Source of the DNA: Nocardia farcinica
GTDB taxonomy: Bacteria; Actinomycetota; Actinomycetes; Mycobacteriales; Mycobacteriaceae
Direction of reading: 5' to 3'
DNA length: 64,000 nt
Assembly (NCBI RefSeq): GCF_001182745.1
Contig: NZ_LN868938.1
Coordinates: forward strand, 806,001 to 870,000
Under the pieces are notes generated by a model, which was not told where the DNA came from, ran no database searches, and saw only the letters and a program-made list of their open reading frames with translations. Position numbers and translations under genes: made by a program. Shown in pieces: positions 33,288 to 42,557 of this stretch (the stretch's first letter is position 1; each line of letters starts with the position of its first letter).

Positions 33288-34193
33288 TCAGCGCCCGTCG
33301 CGTTCGATGGACCGGTCGGTCACCCGGGTGACTTCGTAGCCGAGCAGCCGCTCGGCCTCCTCGATGCCGCCCTGCAGGTCGCCGACGGCGTTCATCTTCG
33401 ACAGGTCCAGCCCGATCGTCACCAGCGTCAGCGCGATCTCCGAGGACAGGCCGGTGATGATCACGCTCGCGCCCATCAGGCCGGACGCGTCGACGGTCTG
33501 GACCAGGTGGTTGGCCACTGTCGAGTCGATCGTCGGCACGCCGGTGATGTCGATGACGACGACCTTGGCGCGGTTGGCGCGGATGGCGCGCAGCAGCTGT
33601 TCGGTGAGCTGGCGGGCGCGCTGGCTGTCGAGCACGCCGATGATCGGCAGGATCAGCAGCTGCTCGCGCACCTGCAGCACCGGCGTGGACAGCTCGCGGA
33701 TGGCCTCCTGCTGCTGGCGGATGACGCGCTCGCGCTCCTGCACGAAGGAGATCGCCACGGTGCTCGCGATGCGGTTCGCGGCGGGTTCGTAGGCGTCGAG
33801 GACGTGGTTGAGCAGTTCGAAGTTGGACTGGTACTTCTCGAACAGCGAGCGCGCGAGCACGTCGCGCAGCAGCAGCACGATGCCGATGACCTCGTCGGTC
33901 TCCACGCCCCGGGGGATGATGCGTTCGGACAGGTCGCGGGCGTAGGCCTGGAGTGCCTCGACGCTGCCGGTCTCGAGCACCTCGACGTAGTTGTCGTAGA
34001 TGGAGGTGGCCTCGGAGAAGATCTCCTCCGGGGTCATGGCGGTGAGCAGCTGGGCGTCGGTGATGCGACGCGCCCACTCCTCGCGCAGGGCGGTGCGGTT
34101 CTGCCGCAGGTGCTCCACGAGCTGGGGCAGCAGGTTGTCGACCGGGCCCGCGGGAAGAGACTCCGCCGAAAGGCTCATGGACACCTCGGACAT
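33288..34193 (-). CDS. rsbR: RsbR-like stressosome sensor (globin-like N-terminus plus STAS)
   Basis: A 301-aa protein with an N-terminal non-haem-globin-like helical sensor domain (VEHLRQNRTALREEW...LETGSVEALQAYARDL), a linker ending in REQLLILPIIG preceded by ELSTPV, and a C-terminal STAS domain (VVVIDITGVPTIDSTVANHL). This is the typical RsbR design; Ser/Thr residues are available in the linker and STAS loop for phosphorylation by RsbT. It heads the operon rsbR-rsbS-rsbT-rsbX-fusion. The signal sensed is unknown. Confidence 0.92.
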   Translation of the reverse strand: MSEVSMSLSAESLPAGPVDNLLPQLVEHLRQNRTALREEWARRITDAQLLTAMTPEEIFSEATSIYDNYVEVLETGSVEALQAYARDLSERIIPRGVETDEVIGIVLLLRDVLARSLFEKYQSNFELLNHVLDAYEPAANRIASTVAISFVQERERVIRQQQEAIRELSTPVLQVREQLLILPIIGVLDSQRARQLTEQLLRAIRANRAKVVVIDITGVPTIDSTVANHLVQTVDASGLMGASVIITGLSSEIALTLVTIGLDLSKMNAVGDLQGGIEEAERLLGYEVTRVTDRSIERDGR

Positions 34194-34317
34194 GGAAATT
34201 CCAGCCCCTTTCGACGGGTGAGACGGTCACACTGGTGCACTCGGACGTGGCCGAGCCCGAGCCTAGTCATACCCCATGGTGCTCGCGGCCCAAACCTGGG
34301 GTTTGCTCGCCCGGAGT

Positions 34318-34908
34318 TCACCTGTCCGTCGCGAAGCCGCGCTCGAGCGCCGACAGGGCCTGATCCAGGTAAACGGTGAGGTCGGCATCGGCGTTGCGCA
34401 GCCAGGCGTCGAAGGCGGCGCGGGCCGCGGCGAGGGTGGTGCGGCCCACCGCCAGCGGCACCAGGGCGTCCTCCGGCTCGCCGAGCCGTCGCGCGGCGAA
34501 GGCGCTCACCGCGCGCTCCCAGGCGTCGTAGTGCGGGCCCGCGGTGGCCGCGAGCGCGGGCACGGTGGCGACCAGGTGCATCCGGGTGCGCAGTTCGGCG
34601 ACGTCCTCGGCGCGATAGGTGTTGGCGTTCACCACGACTCGGCGCACCGCCGTCATCATCGGCAGCTCGTCGGGCACCGTGGCGAAGGCCGTGCGCAGCG
34701 CGTCGACCTCGGCGTCGAACTGGTGCCAGAGCACCTCGGCCTTGCTGGGGAAGTAGCGGAAGAAGGTGCGGCCGCTGATGCCCGCGGCGGCGGCGATGTG
34801 TTCCACCGTCGTGTTGTCGAAGCCCTGTTCGGTGAACAAGCGCATGGCGATGAGCTCGAGGTCGCGCTTGGTGGTGCCGCGTGGGCGGCCCGCCCGGGTG
34901 GTCGTCAC
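34318..34908 (-). CDS. mftR: TetR regulator, MftR-like
   Basis: TetR-type regulator of 196 aa. HTH: RDLELIAMRLFTEQGFDNTTVEHIAAAAGISGRTFFRYFPSKAEVLWHQF, with the C-terminal domain pattern of MftR proteins (FDAWLRNADADLTVYLDQALSALERGF). It is divergent from an mftE-like gene with only 64 bp between the starts, as mftR is placed next to mft genes in mycobacteria. MftR represses the mycofactocin operon and is released by long-chain acyl-CoAs. GTG start at 34908. The symbol rests on neighbourhood plus similarity and could be a paralogue. Confidence 0.72.
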   Translation of the reverse strand: MTTTRAGRPRGTTKRDLELIAMRLFTEQGFDNTTVEHIAAAAGISGRTFFRYFPSKAEVLWHQFDAEVDALRTAFATVPDELPMMTAVRRVVVNANTYRAEDVAELRTRMHLVATVPALAATAGPHYDAWERAVSAFAARRLGEPEDALVPLAVGRTTLAAARAAFDAWLRNADADLTVYLDQALSALERGFATDR

Positions 34909-34972
34909 CCACCGATTATGGCAGCCACCGTCGCTATTGATTTTGTCACTGACTGACGTTACTGTCGGCGCC

Positions 34973-35674
34973 ATGATGGCGGACATCACATCTCCGGAGG
35001 CGGGCGCATACGCGGCCGCCGGAGTGATCCTGGCCATCCCCTTCGGCGCCACCGAGCAACACGGCCCGCACCTGCCGCTGTCCACCGACACCGACATCGC
35101 TGTGGCGCTGTGCGCGGAATTGGCCGCCCGTCGCGGCGACGTGCTCGTCGCACCGCCGGTCCCGTACGGCTCGAGCGGCGAGCACGCCGGTTTTCCCGGC
35201 ACCCTCTCGATCGGGCAGCGCGCGCTCGAACTGCTGGTGGTGGAGCTGTGCCGCTCGGCGACCGACACCTTCGCCCGGATCCTGCTGGTGAGCGGGCACG
35301 GCGGCAACCTCGAGCCGCTGCACCGGGCCCAGGCCCTGCTGCGCTCGGAGTCACGTGACGTGCGGGTGTATCTGCCGCGGTGGCGCGGCGACGCGCACGC
35401 CGGACGCGCCGAGACCGCCCTGCAATTGGCGCTGGCCCCGCACCGGGTGCGGATGGACCGCGCCGAACCGGGCGACATCCGCCCGCTGCCGGAGATCCTG
35501 CCCCTGCTGCGCGCGGGCGGGGTGCGCGCGGTGAGCGGCAACGGCGTGCTCGGCGACCCCACCGGCGCCGACGCCGAGCACGGCCGCGCATTGCTGGCCG
35601 CGCTCGGCGACGACTTGTTCGACAAGACCCGGCACTGGTGGCCGGAGACGACCCAGGAGAGGACTTCCCCATGA
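34973..35674 (+). CDS. mftE: MftE-like creatininase-family peptidase
   Basis: Creatininase-family amidohydrolase of 233 aa matching MftE, which cleaves the modified MftA peptide to release the VY-derived core (AHDP) in mycofactocin biosynthesis. Metal ligands in the usual spacing are visible: Glu28 and His30 (TEQHGPHLP), Asp39 (STDT), His109 (SGHGGN) and Glu147 (HAGRAET). The end shows NGVLGDPTGADAEHGRAL, typical of the family. Two adjacent ATGs (34973, 34976) can start it. The stop overlaps the mftD-like start (ATGA). No precursor peptide or radical-SAM gene is nearby. Confidence 0.85.
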   Translation: MMADITSPEAGAYAAAGVILAIPFGATEQHGPHLPLSTDTDIAVALCAELAARRGDVLVAPPVPYGSSGEHAGFPGTLSIGQRALELLVVELCRSATDTFARILLVSGHGGNLEPLHRAQALLRSESRDVRVYLPRWRGDAHAGRAETALQLALAPHRVRMDRAEPGDIRPLPEILPLLRAGGVRAVSGNGVLGDPTGADAEHGRALLAALGDDLFDKTRHWWPETTQERTSP

Positions 35675-36873
35675 ACGCGTGGTTCGAGACCGTCGCCGAG
35701 GCGCAACGGCGTGCGAAGAAGCGGCTGCCGAAGTCGGTGTACGGCGCGCTGATCGCCGGTTCCGAGCGCGGTCAGACCATCGCCGACAACGAGCGCGCCT
35801 TCACCGAACTCGGCTTCGCCCCGCACGTCGCCGGTCCGATCGGGGAGCGCGACCAGACGACCACCGTACTGGGGCAGCAGATCTCGATGCCGGTGCTGAT
35901 CTCACCGACCGGGGTGCAGGCCGTGCACCCCGACGGTGAGGTGGCTGTCGCCCGCGCGGCCGCGGCGCGCGGGATCGCGATGGGGCTGAGCTCGTTCGCC
36001 AGCAAGCCGATCGAGGAGGTGGTGGCGGCCAATCCGGCCACCTTCTTCCAGCTCTACTGGTGCGGCAGCAAGGACGAGATCAGCGAGCGGATGGCGCGCG
36101 CGGCCGCCGCGGGCGCGGTCGGGCTGATCCTCACCCTGGACTGGTCGTTCTCGCACGGCCGCGACTGGGGCAGCCCGGAGATCCCGGAGAAGCTCGACCT
36201 CAAGACCATGCTGAAGTTCGCGCCGCAGACCCTGGTGCGGCCGCGCTGGCTGGCCACCTACGCCAAGTCGGGGCGCATCCCCGACCTCACCGCCCCGAAC
36301 ATGTCCGTCGGCGGCGGGCCCGCGCCGGGCTTCTTCGGCGCCTACGGCCAGTGGATGGGCACGCCCGCCCCCGACTGGGACGACGTGGCCTGGATCTGCG
36401 AGCAGTGGAACGGCCCGGTGATGCTCAAGGGCGTGATCCGGGTGGACGACGCGCGCCGCGCGGTGGACGCGGGCGTCGCCGCGATCTCGGTGTCCAACCA
36501 CGGCGGCAACAACCTCGACGGCACCCCGGCCGCGGTGCGGGCGCTGCCCGTCATCGCCGACACCGTCGGGCACGAGATCGAGGTGCTGCTCGACGGCGGC
36601 ATCCGCCGCGGCAGCGACGTGGTCAAGGCGGTCGCGCTGGGTGCGCGCGCGGTGATGATCGGCCGCGCCTACCTGTGGGGCCTGGCCGCCAACGGGCAGG
36701 CCGGCGTGGAGAACGTGCTCGACATCCTGCGCGGCGGCATCGACTCGGCGCTGCTGGGCCTGCGCAAGACCAAGGTCACCGACCTCGACCGCGGCGACAT
36801 CGTCGTGCCCGAGGGCTTCGAGCGGGCGCTGGGCGTGCCCGCCTCGACCGTCGCCACGGCGGCCACCGCCTGA
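35671..36873 (+). CDS. mftD: MftD-like alpha-hydroxy-acid dehydrogenase (FMN)
   Basis: FMN enzyme of 400 aa of the lactate dehydrogenase/glycolate oxidase family, matching mycofactocin MftD, which oxidatively deaminates the AHDP intermediate to pre-mycofactocin. The N-terminus WFETVAEAQRRAKKRLPKSVYGALIAGSERG and the block GMGLSSFASKPIEEV are MftD-like. Catalytic landmarks are the SNHGGNNLDGTPA motif (with His) and VEVLLDGGIRRGSDVVKAVALGARAVMIGRAYLWGLAANGQAG. The ATG overlaps the mftE stop. It is the last gene of this short operon. Confidence 0.9.
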   Translation: MNAWFETVAEAQRRAKKRLPKSVYGALIAGSERGQTIADNERAFTELGFAPHVAGPIGERDQTTTVLGQQISMPVLISPTGVQAVHPDGEVAVARAAAARGIAMGLSSFASKPIEEVVAANPATFFQLYWCGSKDEISERMARAAAAGAVGLILTLDWSFSHGRDWGSPEIPEKLDLKTMLKFAPQTLVRPRWLATYAKSGRIPDLTAPNMSVGGGPAPGFFGAYGQWMGTPAPDWDDVAWICEQWNGPVMLKGVIRVDDARRAVDAGVAAISVSNHGGNNLDGTPAAVRALPVIADTVGHEIEVLLDGGIRRGSDVVKAVALGARAVMIGRAYLWGLAANGQAGVENVLDILRGGIDSALLGLRKTKVTDLDRGDIVVPEGFERALGVPASTVATAATA

Positions 36874-36897
36874 TCCCCGGCCGACCGGCGCCTGCCG

Positions 36898-37368
36898 TCA
36901 GTTCCGCGGCGGCAGCTTCCGGTGGTGGGCGAGCAGCGTGTCGTAGATGTCGGCCAGCGCGGTGAGCTGATCGCGGTCGAGGACGTCGATCATGTGCCGC
37001 CGCACGCTGCGCACGTGCGCGGGCGCCGCGGCGGCCAGCACCTGTTCGCCCAGCGGGGTGAGCCGGGCCGCGGTGCGCCGGGCGTCGTCGGGGATCGGCT
37101 CGCGCTCGACCAGCCCGCGCTTGTTCATCCGGGTGATCTGGTGGGAGAGCCTGCTCTGCGACCACTCCAGCTTCGCGGCCAGCTCCGCGAAGGTCAGCCG
37201 GTTGTCCTCGGGCTCGGCCAGATACGCCAGTACCGAGTACTCGACGTAGGTGAGGTTCGACTCGCGGAAGGAATCGCGCCCGACCGCGGCCGCGATGGTG
37301 TCGCGGGTGCGCACGAAGCCCAGCCAGGCGCGCATCTCGACCTCGTCGAGCCACCGGGGTTCGCTCAC
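36898..37368 (-). CDS. MarR-family transcriptional regulator
   Basis: Regulator of 156 aa: winged HTH (LTFAELAAKLEWSQSRLSHQITRMNKRGLVERE with the wing DDARRTAARLTPLG) and flanking dimerisation helices. I chose the GTG at 37368 because GGAGG lies 8 nt upstream; the frame extends to an ATG at 37455 but adds unconserved residues. It is convergent with mftD and divergent from the fumarase gene, with 250 bp between that hold an inverted-repeat pair. Confidence 0.9.
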   Translation of the reverse strand: MSEPRWLDEVEMRAWLGFVRTRDTIAAAVGRDSFRESNLTYVEYSVLAYLAEPEDNRLTFAELAAKLEWSQSRLSHQITRMNKRGLVEREPIPDDARRTAARLTPLGEQVLAAAAPAHVRSVRRHMIDVLDRDQLTALADIYDTLLAHHRKLPPRN

Positions 37369-37480
37369 GGCACAGCCTCCACACTCCGACGCGTCGTCAG
37401 GACTGCCCTGCGGGCGGCTCGCGTCAGTCGACAGGTAGCACCCGACGGTGGCCACCGCAACCGTCGATCCACAAAGGGTT

Positions 37481-37517
37481 GCCTAACTCCGAAGGCGGTC
37501 AACCGTCCTGGTTAGGC
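37481..37517. promoter_or_regulatory. Inverted-repeat pair upstream of class I fumarase
   Basis: GCCTAAC at 37481-37487 and GTTAGGC at 37511-37517 are exact inverted repeats separated by 23 bp, in the divergent region before the fumarase gene (start 37619) and the MarR gene (start 37368). They may be half-sites for the MarR protein. Each half also resembles part of an IdeR iron box, but neither is a good full match. Confidence 0.35.
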
Positions 37518-37618
37518 TTCGCTCTGCTTGTGACCAGCCGGGCTCGGGTCAAGGGCCGCCTCGACCCGCGCCGGACGGGTCCGCGCGAGCCGACGTCCCA
37601 CCCGAAGGAGTGCGATCC

Positions 37619-39295
<1,677 letters not shown>

Positions 39296-39485
39296 GGGAA
39301 GTCCCGGCCGACGGCGGGTGTCGATCCGCGCGGATACCGAACCGGTTGCGACACACCGGGCGTCGTGCGGACAGGTGGATGTCCGCCGATTCGCCGCAGC
39401 GGCAACGGGGTTCGGCGGTGCACCCTGGAATGCGGAACGTCACGGGAAGATCTCGAACCCCCGCCGTTCCGATCGAAGGGAACCA

Positions 39486-39505
39486 GTTCGGCCGCGCGGC
39501 CGAAC
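39486..39505. repeat. Perfect 20-bp palindrome
   Basis: GTTCGGCCGCGCGGCCGAAC equals its own reverse complement. It lies 190 bp after the fumarase stop in a gap without genes. It could fold into a hairpin in RNA or be a protein-binding site; no T run follows it. Confidence 0.6.
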
Positions 39506-39639
39506 CGTTCGAGCCGGACGGGGTCGACGGCTGGAACACCCGAGCGGCGTGGCGTCGGGCTTGTTCGCTCCCTGCACACGCGGGGAGAGCCCACCCGGGG
39601 ATATGTGTCGTCCCCGACCAACGCCCCGCGCTCATCGCC

Positions 39640-39680
39640 GAGCCCGACGGCCGGGACCGCTCACCCCGGCTGTCGGGCTC
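39640..39680. terminator. Strong hairpin between convergent genes
   Basis: GAGCCCGACGGCCGGG (39640-39655) pairs with CCCGGCTGTCGGGCTC (39665-39680): 15 of 16 positions, 9-base loop. It sits between the fumarase gene (plus) and the minus-strand gene ending at 39730, so it can serve both as a bidirectional terminator. There is no clear T tract, as is common in GC-rich actinobacteria. Confidence 0.55.
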
Positions 39681-39729
39681 GACGGGGGAGTGCTTCGATC
39701 TCCGGTCGCGAACCGCGGTGGTGAGCGGA

Positions 39730-40005
39730 TCAACGCTGCTTCCGGACCGCCCGCAGTCGCTGCCGGGTGCGGTGTATGGCGTCGGCCAGGTTCGTATCGC
39801 GTTCGCATTCGTAGTCGAGTCGTACGCGCTCCCACAGGGCACGGTCCATGAGATCGAAGCACTCGCCCAGCGGTAGGTCGGGCAGAGCGGTGACGCGGCC
39901 GTGCTCATCGACCAGGGCGCGCACCCGGACAGTGCCCTTGCTGACCGACCACCGTGCACCGGACGCGCCCGACCATGTCGAGTGCTCGACGCTCGGCTCA
40001 GCCAC
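39730..40005 (-). CDS. Small conserved-looking protein of unknown function
   Basis: A 91-aa protein, starting at the GTG at 40005, which overlaps the stop of the preceding gene by 8 nt. The core RVRALVDEHGRVTALPDLPLGECFDLMDRALWERVRLDYECERDTNLADAIHRTRQRLRAVRKQR looks like a folded acidic-then-basic helical protein, unlike the random upstream open frame to 40113. I do not recognise it. It is coupled to the upstream 154-aa protein, and both lie opposite the HTH gene at 40676. Confidence 0.6.
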   Translation of the reverse strand: MAEPSVEHSTWSGASGARWSVSKGTVRVRALVDEHGRVTALPDLPLGECFDLMDRALWERVRLDYECERDTNLADAIHRTRQRLRAVRKQR

Positions 40006-40462
40006 TTCGCACCGATCCGGGATCGACACACGCGCGGACAGCGGCGACGACGGCGAGCCCCGAGGGGCGGAACGGGTGAGTCGGTTCGTCCACCCACAGC
40101 CGGAAGCCAGCACTTCTCACCGTGGGTGAGGGCAGCGCGACCTCCGCACCCGCAGCGGCGACCAGGACATTGAGGCGGAAGAGCTCACAGAACAACGGAA
40201 CATCGTCGGGAAGATCGGGCTGGACGAGGAAGGTCCAGCGCTTGGATCGAGGATGCGAGATGACCGGACCGCCGCCGAGTGTGCGGCGTCGCAGATGCAA
40301 GCGCACCTGTCCGCCGAGCGCGGCGGGCATGGTCACCGCACCGACCGGACCGGCGCGAAACACGATCCGCTCGGTGTCGGGACGAACAGTCGCCGGTAGT
40401 GCGCATACGCGTCGGTAGAACTGGCACCGGCTGATCGGGGTATCGGACACTGGGGTGAGCAC
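39998..40462 (-). CDS. Conserved actinobacterial protein of unknown function
   Basis: A 154-aa protein. The segments ISRCQFYRRVCALPA, GAVTMPAALGGQVRLHLRRR, PVISHPRSKRWTFLVQPDLPD and FRLNVLVAAAGAEVALPSPTVRSAGFRLWV recall a family of short actinobacterial proteins, often misnamed as an RNA polymerase subunit in databases; no enzymatic motif is seen. It starts with GTG at 40462 preceded by GGAGG. Composition is slightly less GC-rich than the neighbours. It is followed by the coupled gene at 39730-40005. Confidence 0.65.
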   Translation of the reverse strand: MLTPVSDTPISRCQFYRRVCALPATVRPDTERIVFRAGPVGAVTMPAALGGQVRLHLRRRTLGGGPVISHPRSKRWTFLVQPDLPDDVPLFCELFRLNVLVAAAGAEVALPSPTVRSAGFRLWVDEPTHPFRPSGLAVVAAVRACVDPGSVRSG

Positions 40463-40580
40463 GGTTCCTCCGTGGCCATGGGCGGCGGACGAGATGCAGG
40501 GTCAACCGCCGAACTTGTGGGGCGGATTTGCCACAGGAAAAGTGTTCCTGGCCAACGCGTCCACTCTCGTCGCCATGTCG

Positions 40581-40614
40581 GTCCGATCTCGTCCGGTCCA
40601 GTCCGATCCCGTCC
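40581..40614. promoter_or_regulatory. Direct repeat upstream of HTH-like gene
   Basis: GTCCGATCTCGTCC (40581-40594) and GTCCGATCCCGTCC (40601-40614) match at 13 of 14 positions with a 20-bp period, two helical turns. They sit 62 bp before the HTH-like gene at 40676, in the 213-bp divergent region. Candidate operators. Confidence 0.45.
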
Positions 40615-40675
40615 ACGCGCAGAAGGCCGGCATCAGGATCGGGCCCGCCGGATCAACGGTTGGGAAGGGGACGGG

Positions 40676-41656
40676 GTGGGAACTGTGCTGAAGATGCTGC
40701 TGGATGAGCGGCATCTGGCCAGCCACAAAGACTTCTGCGATGCCTACCGTAGGCACGCGGCCGAGCTCGGGCCGGCCGGGTGGGGTGAGCCGCCGTCGCG
40801 GGCGCAGTTCTACAACTGGTTGGCGGGCGAGGTGAAGGGCCTCCCGCAGAACCATCACCGCCGAGTACTCGCCCTGATGTTTCCCGGCTGGTCGATCCCG
40901 GCACTGTTCTCTGCCGCCGACGCCCTGAGCCCCGAGCCGAAGCCGGGTGCCGGGGCCCAGGCTGGGCCCGAGGAGTTTCTGGGTGCCGAGATGGCCGCTC
41001 GCGGCGTGACCTTGGTGGTGCCCACCTTCGAATTGTCGACGCGATCGGTGGATGTGCTCGGCAGGGCAGGAATTCCTCGCCAGCACATTTTCAGCAAGCA
41101 CGCGAGCGTGTTCAGCACCGCACATCGCATAGATGTCCCGACAGCGATGGCGGAGAACGATGTGCGCGGCATGCTGTATGTGATGTCGATGATTCAGCAA
41201 CACGACGGGATCTCCGTGTCGATCCACAGCGACCGCGAGGTGGTCGTGGCATGCGACCGGCCCTACATCAGCTTCGGTCTCAGCTCCAACGATTGCACCC
41301 ACCTGTATCTCGAAAGCAGCGACGAACCCTTGTTCGCCATCTGTGACTCCCCACCGGCCGCCGGCGCGTATCTCGAACATCTCGAGCTCGTAGACGGCAA
41401 CCACTACTCGTCCGACGACCATCGGAACATCGGGATCATCGCCAGGGTGCGTCCTGCGCCGGACCTCCATCCGGGTAGGTACTGGTTCTTCTGCGCTGGA
41501 CTTGGCGCCCGTGGCACGACGGGTGCGAGCTGGTATCTGGCCAAGCATTGGCAAACTTTGCAGGAACGAGCCACCGACCGAGAGTTCGTCGCGGTGATCG
41601 GGGTGCGGACGTTCTCGGATCAGACCGCCACGCTCGAGCACTTGCTGACCCGCTGA
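40676..41656 (+). CDS. HTH-like protein of unknown function, linked to kinases
   Basis: A 326-aa protein. The first 75 or so residues (KMLLDERHLASHKDFCDAYRRHAAEL...PSRAQFYNWLAGEVKGLPQNHHRRVLALMFPGWSIPALF) look like an actinobacterial XRE-like DNA-binding region. The rest (LYVMSMIQQHDGISVSIHSDREVV...YISFGLSSNDCTHLYLE...FVAVIGVRTFSDQTATLEHLL) has alternating strands and helices and no motif I can assign. It starts with GTG at 40676 after GGGAAGGGG. It lies 16 nt before a PfkB-type kinase. I recall similar proteins beside PfkB kinases in other actinomycetes; a regulator role is a guess. Confidence 0.65.
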   Translation: MGTVLKMLLDERHLASHKDFCDAYRRHAAELGPAGWGEPPSRAQFYNWLAGEVKGLPQNHHRRVLALMFPGWSIPALFSAADALSPEPKPGAGAQAGPEEFLGAEMAARGVTLVVPTFELSTRSVDVLGRAGIPRQHIFSKHASVFSTAHRIDVPTAMAENDVRGMLYVMSMIQQHDGISVSIHSDREVVVACDRPYISFGLSSNDCTHLYLESSDEPLFAICDSPPAAGAYLEHLELVDGNHYSSDDHRNIGIIARVRPAPDLHPGRYWFFCAGLGARGTTGASWYLAKHWQTLQERATDREFVAVIGVRTFSDQTATLEHLLTR

Positions 41657-41672
41657 CCAGAAGGAGCGCCGG

Positions 41673-42557
41673 GTGACCGCAGCCTTGTTCGTGGGCCTGT
41701 CCACTGTCGACATCGCCTATGCCGTCGATCGCTATCCTGAGGAGGACACCAAAACACAGGCGCGGGAACAATTTCTCGGGGCAGGGGGACCCGCGGCCAA
41801 CGCGGCCGTCGCCTGCGCGGTCGTCTCGGGTGAGCCGACGGTGTTGGTCACTGCCCTCGGTCGCCACCCGCTCACCGAGGTCGCTCGTCACGACCTGGCC
41901 GCCCACCGGGTCACCGTGGTCGACGTGACGCCGGAGCGCGCCGAGCAACCGCCCGTCTCCTCCATCGTGGTCGCTCTCGAAGGACAATCGCGCACCATCG
42001 TCGGTCTCGACGCGGCCCGGACCCGCGCGCCGTTCACCACCGAGCTCGTCGAGCATGTCGATCGGGCTTCGATCGTGCTCGTTGATGGCCACCATCCCGA
42101 GCTGGCCATCGGAATGGCCCGGCGCGCCAAAGAGTTGGGTGTGCCCGTCGTTCTCGACGGGGGTCGCTGGAAGCCGATTCACGAGGACCTGCTGCCTCTG
42201 GTGGACGTGGCCATCTGTTCCGAAGCCTTTCGTCCGCCTGGGTTCGAGGGCGATGCCACGGCCCTGGTGGATTACCTTCGGGCCCGCGGGCCGACATGTG
42301 CCGCGCTCACCCGCGGACCGAAGGCGATCGTGTACACCGCAGGCGGTCGGCGAGGCTCCGTGCAGGTCACGCCGGTGGGCGGAGACGCCGACACGCTCGG
42401 AGCCGGCGACATCCTGCACGGCGCGTTCTGCGCGTATTTCCGCCGAACGGGTGACTTCGTGGCTGCGCTGACCCGCGCGGCCGCGGTGTCGACCCTGTCC
42501 TGCCGGACGTTCGGTACCAGGAACTGGGCGCGCGAACTCAGCGAGCTGAATGGATGA
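41673..42557 (+). CDS. PfkB-family carbohydrate/nucleoside kinase
   Basis: Ribokinase-fold kinase of 294 aa. N-terminal LFVGLSTVDIAYAVDRYP and the Gly-rich AGGPAANAAVACA match the family; the C-terminal signature DTLGAGDILHGAF carries the catalytic Asp and anion hole. Sugar, nucleoside or related substrate; I cannot tell which. It starts with GTG at 41673 preceded by AGAAGGAG. It follows the HTH-like gene and overlaps the end of the convergent uridine-kinase-like gene by 20 bp. Confidence 0.88.
   Translation: MTAALFVGLSTVDIAYAVDRYPEEDTKTQAREQFLGAGGPAANAAVACAVVSGEPTVLVTALGRHPLTEVARHDLAAHRVTVVDVTPERAEQPPVSSIVVALEGQSRTIVGLDAARTRAPFTTELVEHVDRASIVLVDGHHPELAIGMARRAKELGVPVVLDGGRWKPIHEDLLPLVDVAICSEAFRPPGFEGDATALVDYLRARGPTCAALTRGPKAIVYTAGGRRGSVQVTPVGGDADTLGAGDILHGAFCAYFRRTGDFVAALTRAAAVSTLSCRTFGTRNWARELSELNG

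Larger units (their letters stand above)
39296..39729. other. Non-coding gap with palindrome and hairpin
   Basis: 434 bp between the fumarase gene and a convergent minus-strand gene. I find no convincing coding frame: third-position bias is weak and the open frames have random-looking composition. It contains a perfect 20-bp palindrome (39486-39505) and a long hairpin (39640-39680), listed separately. Confidence 0.6.

Noticed and set aside
37470..37520. IdeR iron boxes before fumarase
   Set aside because: Best alignments give only about 11-12 of 19 positions for each half, which is too weak.
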